The notes under the pieces were generated by a model that saw only the letters and a list, made by a program, of their open reading frames with translations, was not told the origin of the DNA and searched no databases. Below are positions 7,727 through 16,369 of a stretch of 30,834 bases of DNA, piece after piece. This DNA comes from an uncultured Collinsella sp. (GTDB lineage Bacteria; Actinomycetota; Coriobacteriia; Coriobacteriales; Coriobacteriaceae), in contig UQSK01000019.1 of the NCBI GenBank assembly GCA_900543605.1, positions 1 through 30,834 on the forward strand, written 5' to 3'. Position numbers and translations under genes: made by a program. Numbering within the stretch: the stretch's first letter is position 1; the number at the start of each line of letters is the position of its first letter.

Positions 7727-9247
7727 GTGAGAGAGGAGAGCCCCCGACAAGGTATGAGGAGGCCCGACTCGGACCGTGCTTCCTCACGTCGCATCACACC
7801 GCGTTCCAGCCGCGGCGGGCAGTCGTTTAGCGAACGCTATATTGCCGGTGTTCCCGCCCGTATCATGCGCCCGCGTCTGATATTCATGGCCTGCCTGTTT
7901 ACCTTGGTGTGCTTTGGCCTGCTGATGGTGTACTCGGCGTCTTCGGTCGAGGCGCTGCACGAGAATGGCTCGGCGACGTTTTTTCTGGGTCGACAGGCCG
8001 CGTTTGCCGTGGTCGGTGTTCTGGCGCTGATTGCCATCGTGCGCGTTTTGCCGGACAGCTGGTTTGGGGAGGATGTGCTCAGGATCTTCCTTATCGGCAT
8101 GATGGGGCTACTGCTTCTGGTGTTCTTGGTGGGCAGCGGCAGTCGTGGCGCCACGCGCTGGCTCAACATCGCCGGTATTCAGTTCCAGCCTTCCGAGTTT
8201 TTAAAGCCATTTGCCATTGCGTATTCGGCCATCCTGCTTGATCGCTTCTTTTCGCCCGGTGGCGACATCAACGAATTCCTTCGCAAGATGGGCATCTACC
8301 TGGGCATTTCGCTCTTTCTGATCTTTATCCAGCCCGATTTCGGTACTGTCCTGATCATCCTGTTGACCCTCATGTGCATGGCGTTGTTTGCGGGTCTCGA
8401 CCCCAGATTTATCATCGGCGTGCTAATCTTCGGCATTCTCGTGATCGTGATTGCACTTGTCGCAGAGCCGTACCGTATGGTGCGTATTCAGGTTGCCTTG
8501 AACCCTTGGGCCGACGAGTATGGTGACGGCTATCAGGCCACACTTGCCATCATGGCCTTTGCCTCGGGCGGTCTGTTCGGCCGTGGCATCGGCAACTCAA
8601 CCATGAAGTACTCGTATCTGCCCGAGGCGCACAACGACTACATCCTGGCCATCATTGGCGAGGAAGTCGGTTTTGTCGGAACCGTGCTGTTCTTCTTGGT
8701 GTTTGCGATGCTGATCTACTCGGCGTTTCGCATTGCCGAGCAGGCGACCGATCGTCGGGGCGCGCTTATGGCGTCTGGCTCCGCGGTCATTCTCGCGGTG
8801 CAGTTTTTGATAAACGCGTTGGGCATCCTCAACGTGTTTCCCATGACGGGCAAACCGTTGCCGTTTATTAGCTACGGCGGTTCGTCGATTATTGTGTCGC
8901 TTATGCTTGCCGGGTTGATCCTGCGCGTTTCGTACGAGAGCGCCCGTCGCGATGAGTACGACCGTCGCCGCGAGAGCTTTGCCGTTATGGATGAGAGCAC
9001 CGCCGGCGTGCCCCACGTGCGCGGCGAACGACCTTCGCGTAGCGGCTTTACCGTCCTGGATGGCTCTGCGACCGAGCCGGCAGCCCGCCCGCGTCAGCGA
9101 ACGGCGCCGCAAGGTCGTCCTCAGCGCCCCACTCCTCGCAATGCGGGCGGCGGATATAATCGAATCGATTTGAACTCGGACCCGTCGGCACGTCTGCGTA
9201 CCGACGACCAGGGACCGCGTGTACGAAGGGACTACCATGACCGATAA
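7727..9247 (+). CDS. ftsW: Septal peptidoglycan glycosyltransferase FtsW (SEDS family)
   Basis: FtsW polymerises lipid II into glycan strands at the septum together with FtsI. The 506 residues comprise a cytoplasmic tail of about 45 residues, a SEDS core of about ten membrane helices, and a C-terminal tail of roughly 95 residues rich in Arg, Pro and Gln. SEDS signatures are NIAGIQFQPSEFLKPF, IQPDFGTVLIILLTL, EAHNDYILAIIGEEVGFVG and GKPLPFISYGGSSI. The GTG start at 7727 has AGGGG 5 bases upstream. An ATG at 7754 would remove nine residues of the tail. The gene overlaps the start of murG by 11 bases. Identity as FtsW instead of RodA is favoured by position and not by a unique residue. Confidence 0.94.
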   Translation: MREESPRQGMRRPDSDRASSRRITPRSSRGGQSFSERYIAGVPARIMRPRLIFMACLFTLVCFGLLMVYSASSVEALHENGSATFFLGRQAAFAVVGVLALIAIVRVLPDSWFGEDVLRIFLIGMMGLLLLVFLVGSGSRGATRWLNIAGIQFQPSEFLKPFAIAYSAILLDRFFSPGGDINEFLRKMGIYLGISLFLIFIQPDFGTVLIILLTLMCMALFAGLDPRFIIGVLIFGILVIVIALVAEPYRMVRIQVALNPWADEYGDGYQATLAIMAFASGGLFGRGIGNSTMKYSYLPEAHNDYILAIIGEEVGFVGTVLFFLVFAMLIYSAFRIAEQATDRRGALMASGSAVILAVQFLINALGILNVFPMTGKPLPFISYGGSSIIVSLMLAGLILRVSYESARRDEYDRRRESFAVMDESTAGVPHVRGERPSRSGFTVLDGSATEPAARPRQRTAPQGRPQRPTPRNAGGGYNRIDLNSDPSARLRTDDQGPRVRRDYHDR

Positions 9248-10352
9248 AATGACCGTTGCTATTGCAGCCGGCGGCACGGCAGGGCACATCAACCCCGCGC
9301 TCGCCTTGGCCGAAGAGCTGCGTGACCGTGGCCACCACGTTGTGTTCGTGGGCCAGTCGCGCAAGCTCGAGGGTCGTCTGGTCCCCGAGGCTGGGTTTGA
9401 TTTTGTGCCCATTACGGTCACGGGCTTCGACCGCTCCCGTCCTTGGACAGCGCTGACCTCGCTGTGGCGTGTCAACAAAGCCAAGCGTGCGCTCGCCAGT
9501 CATTTCTCAAAGGTCGGCAAGCCCGATGCCGCCATTGGTTTTGGTGCCTATGTCGAGGTTCCGCTGCTGGGGTGGTGCAAGGGCGCGGGCGTTCCGTATC
9601 TGCTGCATGAGCAGAACTCTGTTCCGGGCCTGGCCAACAAGATGATGAACTCCCACGCCGCCCGCGTGTGCATCTCGGTGCCGGCAGCGCGTTCGGTCTT
9701 TGAGCGCGAAGGTGACCCTGACCACGTGCTCATGACCGGCAACCCCGTACGTCGCTCGGTGATCGAGGGCGATCGCGCTTGCGGCCGCAAGGCACTTGGC
9801 GTTCCCGAGGACGCTACGCTGCTGCTCGTCTTTGGCGGTTCACTTGGCGCCCAGCACCTCAACGAGCGCGTGGTTTCGCTCAAAAACGAGCTGCTTTCGC
9901 GCAAGAACCTCTATGTGTTGCATTCGACGGGTGCCGACGGCTTTGAGGAGACCGAGCGCGCTTTGGCGCTGACGCCCGAGGAGGCGAAGCGTTACCGCGT
10001 CCAGCCTTACATCGACAACATGGGCGATATGCTGGCTGCTGCCGATTTGGTGCTCTCGCGTTCGGGCGCATCGAGCGTGGCCGAGATCGCTGCGCTCGCC
10101 GTGCCTTCGGTGCTCGTGCCGTATCCGCATGCGACGGCCGACCACCAAACCACCAATGCCCGTTATCTGGTCGACGCCGGGGCCGGCGTGCTCTGCGCCG
10201 ATGCCGATATCGACGGTTCTGCCTTTGCCGATGAACTGCTGCACCTGGTCGATGACGCGGCGGCGCGCGACGCCATGCGTCAGGCGGCGCGTGGTCTGGC
10301 TCAGGATAGGGCCGCCGCTCTTCTGGCGGATGCGGTAGAGGGTTTGCGTTAG
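9237..10352 (+). CDS. murG: Undecaprenyldiphospho-muramoylpentapeptide GlcNAc transferase MurG
   Basis: MurG adds GlcNAc to lipid I to form lipid II at the inner face of the membrane. The protein has 371 residues and the GT-B fold. The N-terminal G-rich loop is A-A-G12-G-T-A-G-H17 (IAAGGTAGHINPALALAEEL); LLHEQNSVPGLANK, LLVFGGSLGAQHLNE and LSRSGASSVAEIAALAVPSV follow, then PYPHATADHQTTNA, which binds the UDP-GlcNAc. ATG 9237 is chosen because GAAGGG lies 6 bases upstream; an in-frame GTG at 9219 would add six residues but has no ribosome binding site. The 11-base overlap with ftsW suggests coupled translation. Confidence 0.96.
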   Translation: MTDKMTVAIAAGGTAGHINPALALAEELRDRGHHVVFVGQSRKLEGRLVPEAGFDFVPITVTGFDRSRPWTALTSLWRVNKAKRALASHFSKVGKPDAAIGFGAYVEVPLLGWCKGAGVPYLLHEQNSVPGLANKMMNSHAARVCISVPAARSVFEREGDPDHVLMTGNPVRRSVIEGDRACGRKALGVPEDATLLLVFGGSLGAQHLNERVVSLKNELLSRKNLYVLHSTGADGFEETERALALTPEEAKRYRVQPYIDNMGDMLAAADLVLSRSGASSVAEIAALAVPSVLVPYPHATADHQTTNARYLVDAGAGVLCADADIDGSAFADELLHLVDDAAARDAMRQAARGLAQDRAAALLADAVEGLR

Positions 10353-10449
10353 TTAGACGGGATATCGTCGGTCGCCCTCGCGCTGATGCGGTAGGTGCGG
10401 TACAGTTAACGGGTTACAGGCAGTGTTTACGCAAGGAGTACACGAGCAC

Positions 10450-11868
10450 ATGGCTGATTCCCAGACTGCAACCTCCGCGCCCGAGTTTAAGAGCGCCCAC
10501 TTTATCGGTATCGGCGGCGCCGGCATGAGCGGCATCGCCCTCGTTCTGCACGAGCGCGGTTATGCCGTTACCGGCTCCGACCTTAAGACGTCACGTTATA
10601 TCCGCCAGCTTACCCGCGCTGGTGTGAAGGTGCATGTGGGCCATGAGGCCGCCACGATCGACGAGGTCAAGCCCGACGTGGTTGTTGTCTCCACCGCTAT
10701 TCCGGAGTCCAACCCTGAACTCGTGCGCGCTCGCGAGCTTGGTATTCCCGTGTGGCCCCGTGCCAAGATGCTCTCTGCTTTGGGCCACGGCTACACCACC
10801 GTCGCTGTTGCCGGCACGCATGGCAAGACCACCACGTCTTCGATGTGCGCCACCATGCTCGACCGCATGGGTCTGGATCCGAGCTTCCTGATCGGTGGCA
10901 TCGTCGAGGGCTATGACACGAACGGCAAGAACGGCTCGGGCGACTACTTTGTCGCCGAGGCCGACGAGTCCGACAGCTCCTTCCTGTTCCTGAACCCCAA
11001 CGTGGTCATTGTGACCAACGTCGAGGCCGATCACCTTGATCACTACTCGGGTATCGAGGAGATCGAGGCAACTTTCGCCAAATTCATGAGCCTGGTGGGC
11101 GAGGACGGCACCGTCATCGTCTGCGGTGAGGACCCGCATCTGGTCGAGCTCGCCAAGTCGACGGGCCGTCACGTGCTTTCCTACGGCTTTGCCGAGAGCA
11201 ACGACATCGTCTGCATGCACCCGGATGTCAAGGGCATCCAGAGTGACTTTATCGTTCGCTTTGAGGACGGAACCGAGCATGCCGTGGAGATCAAGAGCAA
11301 TCCCGGTCGCCACAACATGCTCAACGCCACGGCGGTGCTCACCGTCGCCCATGTCCTGGGCCTTGACATCGACGCGGCCGCCAAGGCGCTCTCGAGCTTT
11401 GAGGGCGTCCGCCGTCGCTTTACTCACGTGGGCGATATCGATGGCATCACCGTGGTCGATGATTACGGCCATCACCCCACCGAGATCAAGGCGACGCTTG
11501 CTGCCGCTTCGTCGCTGGGCTACAAGCATGTCGACGTCGTGTTCCAGCCGCACCGCTATTCGCGCCTGCAGGCCCTGTGCGACGACTTTGCCGATGCATT
11601 TGCCAATGCCGATAAACTGCTGCTGATTGATGTGTTCTCGGCTGGCGAGATGCCCATTCCGGGTGTCACCTCTAAGATGCTCGCCGATACCGTGCGCGCC
11701 AAGCATCCTGGCAAGGAGGTCGTGTACTGCTCCAGCCGTCTTGAGCTTAATCAGGAGCTCGAGCAGATGGTGGGCGAGGGCGACCTGCTGCTCACTATGG
11801 GTGCCGGTGACGTTACGACCGTCGGCCCCGAGTTCATTGAGTATCTGACTGCCAAGAAAGACGCTTAA
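10450..11868 (+). CDS. murC: UDP-N-acetylmuramate--L-alanine ligase MurC
   Basis: MurC adds L-Ala to UDP-MurNAc with ATP. With the start at ATG 10450 the protein has 472 residues. It begins with the UDP-binding GIGGAGMSGIALVL, then the ATP loop G122-T-H-G-K126-T-T, EADESDSSFLFLNP, NVEADHLDHY, PGRHNMLNATA, DDYGHHPTEI and FQPHRYSRL, all typical of MurC. AAGGAG at 10433-10438 lies 11 bases before this ATG, a slightly long gap. A GTG at 10423 in the same frame has no ribosome binding site. A 97-base gap separates it from murG. TACAGT at 10401-10406 could be a -10 box, but no -35 box is evident. Confidence 0.96.
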   Translation: MADSQTATSAPEFKSAHFIGIGGAGMSGIALVLHERGYAVTGSDLKTSRYIRQLTRAGVKVHVGHEAATIDEVKPDVVVVSTAIPESNPELVRARELGIPVWPRAKMLSALGHGYTTVAVAGTHGKTTTSSMCATMLDRMGLDPSFLIGGIVEGYDTNGKNGSGDYFVAEADESDSSFLFLNPNVVIVTNVEADHLDHYSGIEEIEATFAKFMSLVGEDGTVIVCGEDPHLVELAKSTGRHVLSYGFAESNDIVCMHPDVKGIQSDFIVRFEDGTEHAVEIKSNPGRHNMLNATAVLTVAHVLGLDIDAAAKALSSFEGVRRRFTHVGDIDGITVVDDYGHHPTEIKATLAAASSLGYKHVDVVFQPHRYSRLQALCDDFADAFANADKLLLIDVFSAGEMPIPGVTSKMLADTVRAKHPGKEVVYCSSRLELNQELEQMVGEGDLLLTMGAGDVTTVGPEFIEYLTAKKDA

Positions 11869-11873
11869 GTCTA

Positions 11874-12785
11874 ATGGGTCTGTTTAACGCCGTCATGGCG
11901 CTCTCGGGCATGATCGACACGGATGTGATCGAGGACGAGCGCCTTGCGCGTCATACGAGCTATCGTATCGGCGGCAAGGCCGACCTCTTTGTGACGTGTC
12001 ATAGCTATCATGCCCTTCGCCGCGCCGTGGCGGTGCTCGATCGCGAGCAGGTGCCGTGGGTCATCATCGGCAAGGGCTCCAATCTGCTGGTTGCCGATGG
12101 CGGTTATCGCGGTGCCGTCATTTCGCTCGGACGTGAGTTTCAGCGCACGGTTGTTGCCGATGACGGTTGTACGCTGACGGTCGGTGCGGGCGTGATGTTT
12201 GCGCGCCTGGTCAACGATGCCCTGTCGCGTAGCCTCTCGGGCCTTGAGTTTGCCGTTGGCATTCCTGGTTCGGTCGGCGGTGCGATATCTATGAATGCCG
12301 GCACACGGACCGAGTGGATTGGCTCGCTGGTTGAGGATGTCGTAACGTTTGACCCGGCATCCGGTATCAAGCATTATGCGGGGTCCGAGATCACTTGGGG
12401 CTACCGCGAATGTAGCCTTCCCCGCAATGAGATCATCCTCGAGTGCGTGCTCAAGCTTAAACCGGCGCCCAAGGCCGACATTCGCGAGCGCATGGAACGG
12501 TACCTGACGAGGCGCAAGCGTACGCAGCCCATGGGTCGCGCATCCTGCGGGTCGGTCTTTCGCAACCCGCCCGATGCGAGTGTGGGCAAGCTTATCGAGG
12601 ATTGTGGATTAAAGGGTTTTTCGATTGGCGGCGCGGAAGTTTCGCCCGTTCACGCTAATTTTATCGTTAATAACGGAACTGCCTCGGCCGATGACGTTGC
12701 CGCGGTTATCAGACATGTGCACGGAAAGGTGAGGGAGGCGTATGGCATCGAGCTCAGACCGGAAGTTAAATTCCTCGGCTTCTAG
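11874..12785 (+). CDS. murB: UDP-N-acetylenolpyruvoylglucosamine reductase MurB
   Basis: MurB is the FAD enzyme that reduces UDP-GlcNAc-enolpyruvate to UDP-MurNAc with NADPH. The 303-residue length and motifs fit the shorter (type II) class: RHTSYRIGGKADLFV, IIGKGSNLLVADGGYRGAVI, GIPGSVGGAISMNAG, and RASCGSVFRNP, where S227 corresponds to the Ser that protonates the intermediate. The C-terminus has GAEVSPVHANFIVNNG and ELRPEVKFLGF with the second catalytic Glu. ATG 11874 lacks a clear ribosome binding site and lies 5 bases after murC, which suggests coupling. The last 44 bases overlap ftsQ. Confidence 0.95.
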   Translation: MGLFNAVMALSGMIDTDVIEDERLARHTSYRIGGKADLFVTCHSYHALRRAVAVLDREQVPWVIIGKGSNLLVADGGYRGAVISLGREFQRTVVADDGCTLTVGAGVMFARLVNDALSRSLSGLEFAVGIPGSVGGAISMNAGTRTEWIGSLVEDVVTFDPASGIKHYAGSEITWGYRECSLPRNEIILECVLKLKPAPKADIRERMERYLTRRKRTQPMGRASCGSVFRNPPDASVGKLIEDCGLKGFSIGGAEVSPVHANFIVNNGTASADDVAAVIRHVHGKVREAYGIELRPEVKFLGF

Positions 12786-13998
12786 AGCATCGAAACCCAC
12801 CTTCCGCCGCGCCGGAGGGCGTTCCGGCGCGCCTGCCAAACCTCAACGCAATACCGTCGCGCACTCTAAGTCTGTCGGGCATGCTCGACAGACCAGTCGT
12901 CCGGTCGTCGGCTCTCAGCTCGGTAATCGTCCGGCCGCAAAAAAGTCCTCGCGTCCCTCGGTGACGTCAAAGCCTGCTATGGGCGCCAAGCCTGCCCATC
13001 CTATGGCAACTCCTAAGCCCTCGACGGGAACTAAAGCGGCGCGTCCGGGTCGCACGCTGGGCGCATCGAAACCGCGCTCGCTGACATCGGTGCCGGCTAC
13101 CGCCAAGAAGCCTTCGGGTAAAAAAGGCGTCAACCCGTTGTCTTCACTTGGGGCGATGGCAAATAAAACGTCAGACGCCGCTTCTCTCGTTACAGGCAAA
13201 GGCAAAATCGTGGGCGGCGTTCTGGCCATCTTGGCCGTGCTCGTCGTCGTTGCCGTCGTGGTGATCAACTCTGGATTGTTTACCGCCACTGATATTCAGA
13301 TTCAAGGCAGCGAGCATGTGACGAAGCACGATGCTATCCAGCTGATCGATTTGCCCGAGGGAACGTCGCTTTTTAACGTCGATCCCGACCAGATTACCGA
13401 GGACCTCAAGCAGAACCCGTGGGTCTCGGGCGTGGATGTCCAGCGTCAGTTCCCGCATACGCTCATTATTACGCCGATGGAGCGCAAGGTCATTGCAATT
13501 GCCTATATCAGCTCCGATGACCTTGCCTGGGCCATCGGGGATGATGACACCTGGATCGCCCCGCTGTCGACGTCGGTCGAAGTGGACGACCAGGGCAACG
13601 TCATCACGACGGGTCAGGGCTCAAATACCTTGACCGGAATCGATGCCGCGCTGGCGCTCGCTAAGCATTATGGCGCGGTGCTGTTGACTGATGTCTCGGC
13701 GGATGTCGCTCCGGTTTCCGGCCAGGCGGTGAGCTCCAAGGCCGTTAAGGCCGGCCTGGATTATGTGCGTGGTTTTTCGAGCGAGTTCTTGGGACAAGTC
13801 AAGGATATTTCCACGCCTTCGGTCGAAGCCATCTCGGCGAACCTCAATAACGGCATTGAGGTGTCGCTGGGCGATTCGAACGATATCGTCAAGAAGGAGC
13901 GCGTAGTCACCAAGCTGCTTTCGCAGGTAGAGGGCGTAACGTATATCAATGTGCGCTCTCCGGGTAACTATACATTTAGGAACGCTCCGACCTCGTAG
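12742..13998 (+). CDS. ftsQ: Cell-division protein FtsQ/DivIB
   Basis: This 418-residue bitopic membrane protein has a basic cytoplasmic tail of about 150 residues, a membrane helix at about 155-177 (VLAILAVLVVVAVVVINSGL), and an extracytoplasmic POTRA domain starting ATDIQIQGSEHVTKHDAIQL and continuing through GTSLFNVD, WVSGVDVQRQFPHTLIITPM and RKVIAI. FtsQ/DivIB binds the FtsL partner and controls septal synthesis. GGGAGG at 12732-12737 is a strong ribosome binding site for ATG 12742, which overlaps murB by 44 bases. The tail is unusually long and built from Lys, Pro, Ala, Ser and Thr with recurring KP pairs (KPAMGAKPAHPM and similar). The downstream ftsA found in many bacteria is missing. 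Confidence 0.9.
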   Translation: MASSSDRKLNSSASRASKPTFRRAGGRSGAPAKPQRNTVAHSKSVGHARQTSRPVVGSQLGNRPAAKKSSRPSVTSKPAMGAKPAHPMATPKPSTGTKAARPGRTLGASKPRSLTSVPATAKKPSGKKGVNPLSSLGAMANKTSDAASLVTGKGKIVGGVLAILAVLVVVAVVVINSGLFTATDIQIQGSEHVTKHDAIQLIDLPEGTSLFNVDPDQITEDLKQNPWVSGVDVQRQFPHTLIITPMERKVIAIAYISSDDLAWAIGDDDTWIAPLSTSVEVDDQGNVITTGQGSNTLTGIDAALALAKHYGAVLLTDVSADVAPVSGQAVSSKAVKAGLDYVRGFSSEFLGQVKDISTPSVEAISANLNNGIEVSLGDSNDIVKKERVVTKLLSQVEGVTYINVRSPGNYTFRNAPTS

Positions 13999-14197
13999 CG
14001 CTGGTTGATGCTTTGTTGAGGGGCCATACCACGCCGTTTATCTGGTTTGTTTGGTTTTCACGGTCAATTATTTGACTGATACGTTCATAATGTGCAACCA
14101 TAATACGGTTTACCTTTGCATTTACTTTCAACCTGAAGGTTAATGTGCGCAGGGGTCGACCCATGCTATGGCTATAACCTTTGTTCGGAGGACCGAC
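13999..14197 (+). promoter_or_regulatory. Presumed ftsZ promoter region
   Basis: This 199-base stretch is visibly AT-richer than its surroundings. It contains TTGACT at 14072-14077 and CATAAT at 14086-14091 and 14099-14104, but the spacings of 8 and 21 bases are not canonical. TTGCAT (14116-14121) with GTTAAT (14139-14144) has a 17-base spacer but weaker boxes. Two small palindromes lie nearer the gene: AACCT-GA-AGGTT (14130-14141) and the perfect GGGTCGACCC (14153-14162). The region probably drives ftsZ separately from the upstream cluster; no single promoter can be fixed by eye. Confidence 0.4.
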
Positions 14198-15352
14198 ATG
14201 CACGAGACAGAGATCAACAACTACCTTGCCGTCATTAAGGTGGTCGGCGTCGGCGGCGGCGGTACCAACGCGGTCAATCGAATGATCGAAGAGGGCATCC
14301 GCGGCGTCGAGTTTGTTGCCATCAACACCGATGCTCAGGCACTCGCGATCTCTGATGCCGATATCAAGGTGCACATCGGCACCGACCTTACCCGCGGCCT
14401 GGGCGCCGGCGCCAACCCCGAGGTTGGCCGCAAGGCTGCCGATGAGTCCCGCGACGACATTGCCGAGGCGCTCGCTGGCGCCGACATGGTGTTCATCACC
14501 TGCGGCGAGGGCGGTGGCACCGGTACCGGCGCCGCTCCCATCGTTGCCGATATCGCGATGAACGAGGTCGGCGCACTGACCGTCGCCGTCGTGACCAAGC
14601 CCTTCACCTTTGAGGGCCGCAAGCGCAAGAAGAGCGCCGAGGAGGGCATCAAGACCCTCTCCGATTGTGTTGACACCATGATCGTCATCCCTAACGATAA
14701 GCTGCTCGACATCGCCGAGAAGAAGACCACCATGCTTGAGGCCTTCGCGATTGCCGATGGCGTTCTTTCCCAGGGCACCCAGGGTATCACCGACCTCATC
14801 ACCGTCCCGGGCATCATCAACCTGGACTTCGCCGATGTTAAGACCATCATGAAGCAGGCCGGCACCGCCATGATGGGTATCGGTACCGCTTCTGGGGATA
14901 CTCGTGCCGTCGACGCCGCCCAGCAGGCTATTTCCAGCCCGCTGCTCGAGAGCTCCATCGATGGTGCCACGCGCGTGCTGCTCTCTATCGCCGGTTCCAA
15001 GGACCTGGGCATCCAGGAGATCAGCGACGCCGCCGACGTTGTTGCCAACGCCGTCGACCCCGAGGCCAATATCATCTTCGGTACCGTTGTCGACGAGTCC
15101 CTGGGCGATCAGGTGCGTATCACCGTCATCGCTACGGGCTTCTCCGACTCTAACGTCAACCGTCAGGACGAGCTCTTTGCCGCTCAGCAGTCTCAGAGCA
15201 AGGCTGCTGCCTCCGCTGAGCCGCAGCGCACCGCTCCGGCCACCAGTCCGGCTCAGGCCGCTCCGACCCGCAACGTCGGTGGCACCGAGCTTCCTAACTT
15301 CGGCAACGATCAGTTCGAGCTTCCCGACTTCCTGAAGCGCGGTAGCTTCTAG
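14198..15352 (+). CDS. ftsZ: Cell-division GTPase FtsZ
   Basis: FtsZ polymerises into the Z ring with GTP. The protein has 384 residues from ATG 14198, which follows GGAGGA (14187-14192) by 5 bases; the in-frame ATG at 14168 lacks such a site and would add ten residues. The GTPase motifs are VVGVGGGGTNAVNRM, the tubulin signature G105-G-G-T-G-T-G111, and the T7 loop around NLDFADVKTIM, which holds the catalytic Asp residues. A linker of about 60 residues rich in Ala, Pro and Ser leads to the conserved C-terminal peptide FELPDFLKR, the docking site for membrane tethers, here presumably SepF because ftsA is absent. A strong terminator follows. Confidence 0.98.
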   Translation: MHETEINNYLAVIKVVGVGGGGTNAVNRMIEEGIRGVEFVAINTDAQALAISDADIKVHIGTDLTRGLGAGANPEVGRKAADESRDDIAEALAGADMVFITCGEGGGTGTGAAPIVADIAMNEVGALTVAVVTKPFTFEGRKRKKSAEEGIKTLSDCVDTMIVIPNDKLLDIAEKKTTMLEAFAIADGVLSQGTQGITDLITVPGIINLDFADVKTIMKQAGTAMMGIGTASGDTRAVDAAQQAISSPLLESSIDGATRVLLSIAGSKDLGIQEISDAADVVANAVDPEANIIFGTVVDESLGDQVRITVIATGFSDSNVNRQDELFAAQQSQSKAAASAEPQRTAPATSPAQAAPTRNVGGTELPNFGNDQFELPDFLKRGSF

Positions 15353-15374
15353 TTCGTTTTTCTCAACGACTTGC

Positions 15375-15408
15375 AAGGGGTGCGTCCGATTGGGCGCGCC
15401 CCTTTTTT
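15375..15408 (+). terminator. Intrinsic terminator after ftsZ
   Basis: The two arms, AAGGGGTGCGTCC (15375-15387) and GGGCGCGCCCCTT (15392-15404), form a 13-bp stem with two G-T pairs and a GATT loop. A run of six T (15403-15408) overlaps the end of the stem. This ends the dcw transcript. Confidence 0.93.
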
Positions 15409-15568
15409 GTTGTGTTTCGCCTTTGTAAACGAAAGCCTCCAATCTCCTTACGTTCCCTTTACGTTTGCTCCTTACCGCTGCGGGTATCCTTTTTGATGAA
15501 GTGTGCAGCCGTATGGCACGGACTGCTGCGGCGTCGCCGCAATACTTGAGTTATTAGGAGGCTTTAGT

Positions 15569-16369
15569 ATGGCAGCACGTGCGGACAACGTTTCGCGTGT
15601 CGACCATGATGGTGTTACGTTGGTGGAGGGCGCGACATCCGATGTTCGCTTTGCCTTCACCGAGCGCGCCGGTGGTGTTTCCGAAGATGCGTACTCCTCA
15701 CTCAACTTGGGCTCGCATGTTGGCGATGACCCCTTTGCTGTTCAAGAAAATCGTCGTCGCGCGCTCGAGGCCATGGGTGCCGCCGAGTGCGAGCACAACC
15801 TGCTCGTTCCCAATCAGGTCCATGGTGACCATATCGTTGCGGTGACCTCGAACGGCGCCGATGACCTTGAGGACGTTCGCGAGCAGATTGCCGAGGGCTG
15901 CGATGCCATCGTCTGTACGGCGCATAACGTACCCGTGCTGCTCTGCTTTGCCGACTGCGTTCCCGTGGTGCTGGTGGCCCCCAGCGGATTTGCCGTGGTG
16001 CACTCCGGTTGGAAGGGCACGATTGCACGTATTTCTGCCAAGGCGTGCCAGGCGCTTTGCGATGCTGCCGGCTGCGATGCGAGCGACGTTTCCGCCTACA
16101 TCGGCCCCCATATCTTGGGTGACGAATATGAGGTATCCCAGGAACTCATGAATCGCTTTGCCGCCGAGTTCTCTTGCATCGATGCGAGCGCCTTTCGCAT
16201 GCTCGATCTTTCCGCTGCCATTTGCGAGGCGCTGGTAGATGTCGGTGTCGATGCGGATAATATCGTGGATACCCAGCTTTCGACTGTGCGTCAGAACGAC
16301 CGCTTTTATTCCTACCGTAATGAGGACGGCACCTGTGGGCGCCATGCTGCGATCGGCGTGATGCTATGA
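15569..16369 (+). CDS. pgeF: Peptidoglycan editing factor PgeF (YlmD/YfiH, laccase-domain family)
   Basis: The 266-residue protein belongs to the YlmD/YfiH family. Conserved blocks are SSLNLGSHVGDDPFAVQENR, LVPNQVHGD with H85, FADCVPVVL with C130 and VVHSGWKGT with H145; this His-Cys-His set is the family's metal site. In E. coli the homologue removes UDP-MurNAc carrying L-Ser mistakenly added by MurC, and nucleoside-processing activities have also been reported for the family. Start 15569 follows AGGAGG (15556-15561) by 7 bases. A 7-bp-arm palindrome (TGCGGCG-T-CGCCGCA, 15527-15541) lies just upstream. The stop overlaps the pstS start as ATGA, so the two are likely coupled. In Firmicutes this gene (ylmD) directly precedes ylmE (yggS); here the pst operon intervenes. 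Confidence 0.9.
   Translation: MAARADNVSRVDHDGVTLVEGATSDVRFAFTERAGGVSEDAYSSLNLGSHVGDDPFAVQENRRRALEAMGAAECEHNLLVPNQVHGDHIVAVTSNGADDLEDVREQIAEGCDAIVCTAHNVPVLLCFADCVPVVLVAPSGFAVVHSGWKGTIARISAKACQALCDAAGCDASDVSAYIGPHILGDEYEVSQELMNRFAAEFSCIDASAFRMLDLSAAICEALVDVGVDADNIVDTQLSTVRQNDRFYSYRNEDGTCGRHAAIGVML

Noticed and set aside
14168..14197. N-terminal extension of FtsZ from ATG 14168
   Set aside because: No ribosome binding site, and the added ten residues are not typical of FtsZ; GGAGGA supports 14198.
13976..15442. 488-codon open frame on the - strand opposite ftsZ
   Set aside because: It crosses the ftsZ terminator and leader and is Gly/Asp/Leu repetitive without a motif; it mirrors the highly biased codon use of ftsZ.
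15527..15541. Palindrome TGCGGCG-T-CGCCGCA before pgeF as a terminator
   Set aside because: One-base centre, so it cannot form a normal hairpin loop at full length, and there is no T run; at most an operator or a weak structure.
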